64,000 nt of DNA. Source: Citrobacter sp. Cu233. GTDB lineage: Bacteria; Pseudomonadota; Gammaproteobacteria; Enterobacterales; Enterobacteriaceae. The notes under the pieces were generated by a model. That model made no database searches. It worked only from the letters and a program-made list of their open reading frames with translations, and had not been told where the DNA came from. Each line of letters opens with the position of its first letter. Positions within the stretch are counted from its first letter, which is position 1. Both the position numbers and the translations under genes were made by a program. Location: NCBI RefSeq assembly GCF_030332225.1, contig NZ_JAOWIF010000040.1:124001-188000 (forward strand), read 5' to 3'. This document shows positions 53,585 through 64,000 of this stretch, piece after piece.

Positions 53585-53802
53585 CCTGAACGTATTGTCC
53601 ATAATATTACAATTATCCGCAGTGTTGCTTCTCATCATCGCGGATGATAATTGTCCTCGGTAGTTAAACACAGATGATTTGTATCATAGCTTCAATGCGA
53701 ACTCAAAATCTTTTCACTTCTTTACCCGGCTCGTTTGATTTTTGTTATAACGGCTCGAGGCAGATCACATTATTATATTGATAAAAAAATTCAGGGATTC
53801 AC
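53585..53802. other. Divergent control region between mdtJI and tqsA
   Basis: Together with 53391-53500 this region, about 410 bases long, holds the mdtJI leader and both promoters. Bases 53590-53780 are AT-rich. I see no convincing operator and no terminator; a run of A bases and a CAGGGA ribosome site precede tqsA. Confidence 0.5.
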
Positions 53803-54837
53803 ATGGCAAAACCGATCATCACGCTTAACGGCCTAAAAATAGTTATTATGCTTGGCATGTTAGTTATCATTCTAACCGGTATCCGATTTGCTGCCGATAT
53901 CATCGTACCGTTTATTCTGGCGTTATTTATCGCCGTCGTACTCAATCCTGTAGTACAACGCATGGCTAAGCTCCGCATACCGCGTGTATTCGCCGTATCA
54001 TTGCTGGTTGTTATTATTGTCATGCTAATGGTGCTGCTTCTGGCTTATTTAGGTACATCCTTAAATGAGCTTGCGCGTACACTACCGCAATATCGTTCGT
54101 CATTGGTTATCCCACTGAAAAATATCGAACCGTGGCTACAACGTGCGGGGATCGGTGTTTCCGTAGACGAGTTGGTGAAATATGTCGATCCAAACGCTGC
54201 GATGACGTTGGTCACCAATTTATTGACGCAACTCTCTAATGCGATGTCCTCGATATTCCTATTGTTGCTGACCGTGGTTTTTATGCTGCTGGAAGTACCG
54301 CAACTCCCCAGCAAACTTAAACAAATGATGAGCCGGCCGCTTGAAGGAATGGCCGCGATCCAACGCGCTATCGACAGTGTCTCACACTATCTGGTACTAA
54401 AAACCGCCATCAGTATCGTCACCGGTCTGGTCGCCTGGGGCATGCTTGCCGCACTGGATGTCCGCTTCGCGTTTGTCTGGGGACTACTGGCCTTTGCCCT
54501 GAACTATATTCCTAACATCGGTTCGGTGCTGGCAGCAATTCCCCCTATTGCTCAGGTACTGGTATTCAGTGGTTTTTACGACGCATTGCTCGTGCTGGCA
54601 GGTTATCTTGTGATTAACCTGGTATTCGGCAATATCCTCGAACCCCGCATCATGGGGCGTGGGCTGGGACTTTCTACGCTGGTGGTATTCCTGTCGCTGA
54701 TTTTTTGGGGCTGGCTGCTCGGCCCCGTTGGAATGCTGCTTTCAGTACCGCTGACCATCATCGTAAAGATTGCCCTTGAGCAAACAAATGGTGGTCAAAG
54801 CATTGCCGTCCTGCTGAGCGATCTTAACAAAGAATAA
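53803..54837 (+). CDS. tqsA: AI-2 family transporter TqsA (YdgG)
   Basis: The 344-residue AI-2E/PerM family protein has about eight membrane segments and matches E. coli TqsA in length, including [21 protein letters not shown] and [30 protein letters not shown]. It exports or otherwise controls the quorum signal autoinducer 2, affecting biofilm. Transcribed alone. Confidence 0.94.
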   Translation: MAKPIITLNGLKIVIMLGMLVIILTGIRFAADIIVPFILALFIAVVLNPVVQRMAKLRIPRVFAVSLLVVIIVMLMVLLLAYLGTSLNELARTLPQYRSSLVIPLKNIEPWLQRAGIGVSVDELVKYVDPNAAMTLVTNLLTQLSNAMSSIFLLLLTVVFMLLEVPQLPSKLKQMMSRPLEGMAAIQRAIDSVSHYLVLKTAISIVTGLVAWGMLAALDVRFAFVWGLLAFALNYIPNIGSVLAAIPPIAQVLVFSGFYDALLVLAGYLVINLVFGNILEPRIMGRGLGLSTLVVFLSLIFWGWLLGPVGMLLSVPLTIIVKIALEQTNGGQSIAVLLSDLNKE

Positions 54838-54843
54838 GTGTAT

Positions 54844-54861
54844 GCCCCGCTATCGCGGGGC
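54844..54861. terminator. Terminator between tqsA and the Bcr/CflA gene
   Basis: GCCCCGC, TATC, GCGGGGC is a perfect 7-bp stem between convergent stops. Confidence 0.65.
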
Positions 54862-54868
54862 TGTTCAA

Positions 54869-56065
54869 CTACTGTTTGACACGGAATACCAGTGCGGCGC
54901 TCATCAGTGTGAATAGCGCAATAATCCATGCCATGGTCCAGGGGGTGCCGTCACTCAATCTCGCCAGCAGTAAAGACGAGATGATGCCACTGCCATACTG
55001 TAATGAGCCAATCAGCGCCGAAGCTGAACCGGCGATATTGGGGGCCGCATCCAGCGCGGCGGCCGTCGACGTTGCTGCAATGATCCCATTCATCGAAAAC
55101 AACAGAAACACAGTGATGATAATGGCAATAACCCCCCCTATTTCCAGCTTAACCAACAGTGCCAATGCAACAGCAGCCAGTGCCGCCAACATCGTCGCGT
55201 ACTTCAGCAACTGTTCTAACGCATGCCGTTGCACCAGCCGGCGGTTGACCGCACTCATCGCCATAACGCCGACAATATTTAACGCAAATAACCAGCCGTA
55301 ATGCTGCGGATCGACATGATAATAGCGAATGTAAACAAATGGCGAACCGGTAATAAACGCATACGCACCCACGTAATAAAAGGTCAGACTCAGGGTGTAG
55401 CGCATAAATCGACCATTGGTTAATAGCACGCGGTAATGATGAAATGCGCCTGCCAGTGAGGCTTTTACACGTCTTTCTTCAGGTAGTGTTTCAGGCAACC
55501 ACAGCAAAGAGATAAACATCAGCACACCAATGACGACCAGTAACCAAAAAATAGAGTGCCAGGTGCTCAGTCGAATAATTTGCCCGCCAATCAATGGCCC
55601 TGCGATGGGGGCAATCGCCATAACCAGTACCAGGGTTGACAACATTTGTGCCGCACGAGTACGAGCAAAGAGATCACGAATCATGGCACGCGCCAGCATC
55701 GGTCCGGTACAGGCCCCCAGCGCCTGAAAGACCCGCCAGAAAACAATTTGCGTAATATCCGTAGACAGCGCACACCCCGCTGAGCCGATGATAAACAGCA
55801 CCATGCCGATGAACAGCGGTTTACGTCTGCCCAGATGATCGCTGATCGGTCCCCAGATCAACTGCGCAATAGCAAACCCCACCAAAAAACCGGTAACAGT
55901 AAGCTCCACATTACCGTTTAAATCCCCTGCCATAGTCGGCATCGCCGGGAGGTAGATATCTGTTGAAAGTGAAGTAAAGGCCATCAAACCGCTGAGGATA
56001 AGAATAAAAGAGAAACCGGTGTGGCTTGCAGTAGCAACCGGCGAGCGCTGTTTACATATACGCAT
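54869..56065 (-). CDS. Bcr/CflA-family multidrug exporter
   Basis: The 398-residue 12-helix MFS protein of the DHA1 Bcr/CflA subfamily has STDIYLPAMPTMAGDL in helix 1, GPISDHLGRRKPLFIG in loop 2-3, and the antiporter-type helix 5 motif VLVMAIAPIAGPLIGG. AGGA is 4 bases before the ATG. Not present between tqsA and pntB in E. coli. Substrates such as bicyclomycin, chloramphenicol or sulfonamides are usual for the family but unproven here. Confidence 0.88.
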   Translation of the reverse strand: MRICKQRSPVATASHTGFSFILILSGLMAFTSLSTDIYLPAMPTMAGDLNGNVELTVTGFLVGFAIAQLIWGPISDHLGRRKPLFIGMVLFIIGSAGCALSTDITQIVFWRVFQALGACTGPMLARAMIRDLFARTRAAQMLSTLVLVMAIAPIAGPLIGGQIIRLSTWHSIFWLLVVIGVLMFISLLWLPETLPEERRVKASLAGAFHHYRVLLTNGRFMRYTLSLTFYYVGAYAFITGSPFVYIRYYHVDPQHYGWLFALNIVGVMAMSAVNRRLVQRHALEQLLKYATMLAALAAVALALLVKLEIGGVIAIIITVFLLFSMNGIIAATSTAAALDAAPNIAGSASALIGSLQYGSGIISSLLLARLSDGTPWTMAWIIALFTLMSAALVFRVKQ

Positions 56066-56258
56066 AGCGTCCTGATATCTTAGGAAAAGTCAGGTGGCAG
56101 TATATACAGGGTGAATGGCCGTGATTAGATAGCGAAAGAAGCATAAGTTTATGAGTGTCAATCATGAATAACACCCTTTTCGCACCAAACATATGTGACA
56201 ATCTTCGCATATTATCCTGCTAAAAATGAATTTAGCTCATAGGTCTATGCCGATTTAA

Positions 56259-57179
<921 letters not shown>

Positions 57180-57180
57180 C

Positions 57181-57206
57181 AAAAAAACGGCCTCCGCAGA
57201 GGCCGT
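57181..57206. terminator. Bidirectional terminator between the aldo/keto reductase gene and pntB
   Basis: ACGGCCTC, CGCA, GAGGCCGT is a perfect 8-bp stem. A run of seven A bases on its left gives a T-run for pntB transcripts on the minus strand; CTTACTTTT follows on the plus side. Confidence 0.85.
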
Positions 57207-57224
57207 CTTACTTTTAAGCACGCA

Positions 57225-58616
<1,392 letters not shown>

Positions 58617-58623
58617 TTACCCC

Positions 58624-60678
<2,055 letters not shown>

Positions 60679-61623
60679 ATGAAGCTTAAGAACACTCTCC
60701 TGGCGTCCGCTCTTCTTTCTGCGACTGCTTTTTCTGTAAATGCAGCGACAGAATTGACGCCGGAGCAAGCAGCTGCCCTGAAACCCTATGACCGCATTGT
60801 GGTTACCGGTCGTTTTAATGCTATCGGTGATGCGGTAGACGCTGTATCCCGTCGTGCAGATAAAGACGGTGCAGCCTCCTTTTATGTTGTTGATACCTCA
60901 GATTTTGGCAGTGGCGGTAACTGGCGTGTTGTCGCCGATATCTATAAAGCCGACGCTGAAAAAGCAGAAGTCACCAAAAATCGCGTCATCAACGGCGTTA
61001 TGGAATTACCGAAAGACCAGGCCGTTCTGATTGAACCTTTCGATACCGTTACGGTTCAGGGTTTCTACCGCAGCCAGCCTGAAGTCAATGATGCCATCAC
61101 CAAAGTGGCGAAAGAAAAAGGGGCTTACTCTTTCTATATTGTACGCCAGGTTGATGCCAACCAGGGGGGTAACCAACGTATTACCGCATTCATCTACAAA
61201 GAAGATGCGAAAAAACGTGTTGTTCAAAGCCCTGATGCGATCCCGGCTGATTCTGATGCCGGACGTGCCGCGTTAGCAGCAGGTGGCGAAGCCGCGAAGA
61301 AAGTTGAAATTCCTGGCGTGGCAACAACCGCGTCTCCGAGTGCCGAAGTGGGTCGTTTCTTCGAAACGCAGTCAACTAAAGGCGGACGTTACACTGTCAC
61401 CCTGCCTGACGGTACTAAAGTTGAAGAGCTGAACAAAGCTACCGCCGCGATGATGGTGCCATTCGACAGCATCAAGTTCACCGGTAACTATGGCAACATG
61501 ACCGAAGTATCTTACCAGGTTGCTAAACGTGCAGCGAAAAAAGGGGCTAAGTACTACCACATCACCCGCCAGTGGTCGGAACGTGGTAACAACATGACCA
61601 TCAGCGCCGACCTGTATAAGTAA
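60679..61623 (+). CDS. ydgH: YdgH, periplasmic protein with three YdgH/BhsA repeats
   Basis: The 314-residue secreted protein has a signal peptide (MKLKNTLLASALLSATAFSV to NAA) and three copies of the BhsA/McbA-like fold, each with a pattern like DRIVVTGRFNAIGDAVDAVSRRADKDGAASFYV (about 38-70, 122-154, 255-290). E. coli YdgH (DtpH/SssB) belongs to the YhcN stress family and affects envelope stability. AAGGATT precedes the start. Confidence 0.93.
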   Translation: MKLKNTLLASALLSATAFSVNAATELTPEQAAALKPYDRIVVTGRFNAIGDAVDAVSRRADKDGAASFYVVDTSDFGSGGNWRVVADIYKADAEKAEVTKNRVINGVMELPKDQAVLIEPFDTVTVQGFYRSQPEVNDAITKVAKEKGAYSFYIVRQVDANQGGNQRITAFIYKEDAKKRVVQSPDAIPADSDAGRAALAAGGEAAKKVEIPGVATTASPSAEVGRFFETQSTKGGRYTVTLPDGTKVEELNKATAAMMVPFDSIKFTGNYGNMTEVSYQVAKRAAKKGAKYYHITRQWSERGNNMTISADLYK

Positions 61624-61641
61624 CAGACAATAGTAATAATA

Positions 61642-61664
61642 AAAGGCGGCTTTATGCCGCCTTT
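61642..61664 (+). terminator. ydgH terminator
   Basis: AAAGGCGGC, TTTAT, GCCGCCTTT is a perfect 9-bp stem, followed by AGCATTTTTAG, 18 bases after the ydgH stop. Confidence 0.85.
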
Positions 61665-61809
61665 AGCATTTTTAGTCACAAATCTGCCTATCCCCATTGC
61701 ATGCGCTGTCTTCTCTCCGTAAAATCCCGCGCCTTAGTGGCTTTCACCATTTTTATGCGGTTTGCCAAAATAATTATTCTCTCACTCTCGTTTTTGTAAC
61801 TGGATACAA

Positions 61810-63192
61810 ATGGAAAAGAAATTGGGTCTGAGCGCACTGACAGCGCTGGTTTTAAGCTCAATGCTTGGCGCTGGTGTTTTCAGCCTGCCACAAAATATGG
61901 CTGCGGTAGCGAGCCCGGCAGCGTTATTGATTGGCTGGGCGATTACGGGGGCGGGGATCCTGCTGCTCGCGTTTGCCATGCTTATCCTGACACGTATCCG
62001 CCCGGAACTGGACGGCGGTATCTTTACCTACGCGCGTGAAGGTTTCGGAGAGCTGATCGGTTTCTGTTCCGCGTGGGGATATTGGCTGTGTGCCGTTATC
62101 GCTAACGTTTCCTATCTGGTTATCGTCTTTTCCGCACTTAGCTTCTTTACCGATACACCTGCATTTCGTCTGTTTGGCGACGGGAATACCTGGCAGTCTA
62201 TTGTTGGAGCATCGGTACTGCTGTGGATCGTGCATTTTCTGGTGTTACGTGGCGTACAGACAGCCGCCAGCATTAATCTGGTGGCGACGCTGGCGAAGCT
62301 ACTGCCGCTTGGCCTGTTTATCGTTCTGGCATTCATGTTATTTAAGCTTGACACCTTTAGCCTCGACTTTACCGGTGTGAAACTGGGGGTTCCTGTTTGG
62401 GAGCAAGTCAAAAACACCATGCTTATCACCCTGTGGGTGTTTATCGGTGTGGAAGGCGCTGTCGTAGTTTCCGCACGGGCGAGGAACAAACGCGATGTCG
62501 GACGCGCAACGCTGCTGGCCGTACTTGCCGCGCTTGGCGTATACCTGTTGGTGACCCTGCTTTCTCTTGGCGTGGTCGCACGCCCGGAACTGGCTGAAAT
62601 CCGCAACCCATCAATGGCTGGTCTGATGGTAAAAATGATGGGGCCGTGGGGCGAAATCATTATCGCCGCGGGTTTAATTGTCTCTGTCTGCGGCGCCTAT
62701 TTGAGCTGGACGATTATGGCAGCGGAAGTCCCGTTTCTGGCATCCACGCACAAAGCATTCCCGCGTATTTTTGCCCGTCAGAATGCGCAAGGTGCACCAT
62801 CTGCATCACTGTGGCTGACTAACATCTGCGTACAGGTCTGTCTGGTGCTGATCTGGCTCACAGGTTCTGACTACAATACGCTGCTGACTATTGCCTCAGA
62901 GATGATTCTGGTGCCCTATTTCCTCGTCGGCGCATTTTTACTGAAAATAGCGACCCGTCCAATTCATCAGGCTGTGGGTGTCGGTGCATGCATTTATGGC
63001 TTATGGTTACTGTACGCGTCAGGTCCGATGCACCTGCTGTTGTCCGTGGTGCTGTATGCTCCGGGGTTGCTGGTTTTCCTTTATGCCCGCAAAACTCACG
63101 CGCATGACAACGTATTAAAACGCCAGGAAATGGCTTTGATCGGCCTGCTTCTTGTAGCAGCTGTTCCAGCGACCTGGATGCTGATGGGTTAA
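61810..63192 (+). CDS. ydgI: YdgI, basic amino-acid/polyamine antiporter (ArcD-like)
   Basis: The 460-residue APC-superfamily transporter of the arginine/ornithine antiporter group has about 12 membrane helices and a helix 1 SSMLGAGVFSLPQNMA with the family glycine-rich break. Length and sequence match E. coli YdgI. It probably exchanges arginine for ornithine; no arginine deiminase genes lie in the window. folM follows after a short gap. Confidence 0.92.
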   Translation: MEKKLGLSALTALVLSSMLGAGVFSLPQNMAAVASPAALLIGWAITGAGILLLAFAMLILTRIRPELDGGIFTYAREGFGELIGFCSAWGYWLCAVIANVSYLVIVFSALSFFTDTPAFRLFGDGNTWQSIVGASVLLWIVHFLVLRGVQTAASINLVATLAKLLPLGLFIVLAFMLFKLDTFSLDFTGVKLGVPVWEQVKNTMLITLWVFIGVEGAVVVSARARNKRDVGRATLLAVLAALGVYLLVTLLSLGVVARPELAEIRNPSMAGLMVKMMGPWGEIIIAAGLIVSVCGAYLSWTIMAAEVPFLASTHKAFPRIFARQNAQGAPSASLWLTNICVQVCLVLIWLTGSDYNTLLTIASEMILVPYFLVGAFLLKIATRPIHQAVGVGACIYGLWLLYASGPMHLLLSVVLYAPGLLVFLYARKTHAHDNVLKRQEMALIGLLLVAAVPATWMLMG

Positions 63193-63229
63193 ATTTTTGA
63201 CCCATCGTTTGCGACTCATGGAGATCTCG

Positions 63230-63952
63230 ATGGGTAAAAAGCCCGCTTTGCCAATACTTATCACCGGAGGAGGCCGTCGCATCGGTCTCGCCATCGCGTG
63301 GCATTTTCTGAATCAAAAGCAGCCGGTGATCGTCAGCTACCGGACACACTACCCGGCGATTGATGGCCTGCAAGAGGCGGGTGCACTGTGTATTCAGGCT
63401 GACTTCTCGACCGACGAAGGTGTCCTCGCTTTTGCCAATGAAGTGAAAGCCCGTACAGAAGGGTTACGCGCTATTGTGCATAATGCCAGCGCCTGGGTTG
63501 CCGAAAAACCGGGGCTGCCGCTTTCTGACGTGCTGTCCAGTATGATGCAGATCCACGTGAATACCCCTTACCTGCTTAATCACGCGCTGGAAGGACTGCT
63601 GCGAGGACATGGGCATGCGGCCAGCGATATTATCCATTTTACTGATTACGTCGTAGAACGCGGCAGCGACAAGCATATTGCGTATGCTGCCAGTAAAGCG
63701 GCTCTGGATAATATGACCCGCTCATTCGCCCGCAAACTGGCCCCGGAAGTGAAAGTTAATGCAATCGCCCCCTCGCTAATCCTGTTTAACGAAGGTGACG
63801 ATGCAGAATATCGCCAGCAGGCGCTGAATAAATCGTTGATGAAAACAGCGCCCGGTGAAAAAGAAGTCATTGATTTAATAGACTACCTGTTTACCAGTTG
63901 TTTTGTCACTGGCCGCAGCTTTGCCGTTGACGGTGGTCGCCACCTGCGCTAG
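63230..63952 (+). CDS. folM: Dihydromonapterin reductase FolM
   Basis: The 240-residue short-chain dehydrogenase starts MGKKPALPILITGGGRRIGLAIAW, with cofactor motif GGGRRIG and catalytic YAASKAALDN. It reduces dihydromonapterin to tetrahydromonapterin, with weak dihydrofolate reductase activity. ATG 63230 has GGAG 6 bases upstream and matches the E. coli start; the frame opens at 63197. Its stop overlaps the stop of convergent ydgC. Confidence 0.95.
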   Translation: MGKKPALPILITGGGRRIGLAIAWHFLNQKQPVIVSYRTHYPAIDGLQEAGALCIQADFSTDEGVLAFANEVKARTEGLRAIVHNASAWVAEKPGLPLSDVLSSMMQIHVNTPYLLNHALEGLLRGHGHAASDIIHFTDYVVERGSDKHIAYAASKAALDNMTRSFARKLAPEVKVNAIAPSLILFNEGDDAEYRQQALNKSLMKTAPGEKEVIDLIDYLFTSCFVTGRSFAVDGGRHLR

Positions 63953-64000
63953 TGCAGTTTTATCCAACAAAAGATTAGCAACCACGCGCTCAGGCTCCAG
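63949..64000 (-). CDS. ydgC: YdgC (GlpM family) C-terminal end, cut by window edge
   Basis: On the minus strand the last 16 codons and a TAG stop are visible: WSLSAWLLIFCWIKLH, which matches the C terminus of E. coli YdgC (SAWVLIICWIKLH) in the expected place after folM. The protein is a small inner-membrane protein of about 111 residues, mostly outside the window. Confidence 0.85.
   Translation of the reverse strand, partial: WSLSAWLLIFCWIKLH

Overview
The window reads as a chromosomal segment of a member of the Enterobacteriaceae, most likely Citrobacter or a close relative. Gene order and protein sequences follow the Escherichia coli K-12 interval from yneJ/mar through rsp, ynf, dgsA(mlc), asr and pnt to folM/ydgC almost gene for gene, with several blocks that K-12 lacks at these positions. 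The genus is an inference from protein resemblance and content, not a computed result. I see no phage, insertion sequence, CRISPR array, rRNA or tRNA.

Layout: 1-0.77 kb, the 3' part of the LysR regulator gene ptrR (yneJ). 0.77-8.4 kb, an accessory carbon-acid catabolic locus: a left operon (DUF1537 acid-sugar kinase, PdxA2-type dehydrogenase, DeoR regulator) and a divergent right operon (iron alcohol dehydrogenase, DapA-family aldolase, D-2-hydroxyacid dehydrogenase, MFS anion transporter) that share a control region with a perfect 20-bp palindrome. 8.5-14.1 kb, the mar neighbourhood (sotB, marC, marRAB, eamA, ydeE). 14.1-19.6 kb, a complete urea ABC transporter operon urtABCDE with a sigma-54 promoter and an NtrC-like site. 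20-26 kb, mgtS, the likely sRNA MgrR, dgcZ, dcp, ydfG, rspR (ydfH) and ydfZ. 26-31.4 kb, rspA-rspB-ydfJ-ydfI, an intact hexonate operon that is broken by the Qin prophage in K-12.

31.5-44.6 kb carries ynfA, ynfB, speG, ynfC, ynfD, a DMSO-reductase-like operon ynfEFGH-dmsD with one catalytic subunit instead of two, clcB, bioD2, mlc, ynfL and ynfM. 44.6-51.1 kb is a second accessory block: CPBP membrane protease, two-component system, msrPQ (periplasmic methionine sulfoxide repair) and an M32 carboxypeptidase, inserted between ynfM and asr. 51.2-64 kb holds asr, ydgU, ydgD, mdtJI with a possible leader peptide, tqsA, an extra Bcr/CflA exporter and an aldo-keto reductase, pntAB, ydgH, ydgI, folM, and the last codons of ydgC.

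Functionally the window groups (i) carbon-acid and hexonate catabolism, (ii) nitrogen scavenging through urea uptake, (iii) anaerobic respiration (FNR and NarL-like sites), (iv) envelope and redox stress repair, and (v) drug, polyamine and signal export. Assignments rest on recognition of families and recalled E. coli sequences; no database search was run.
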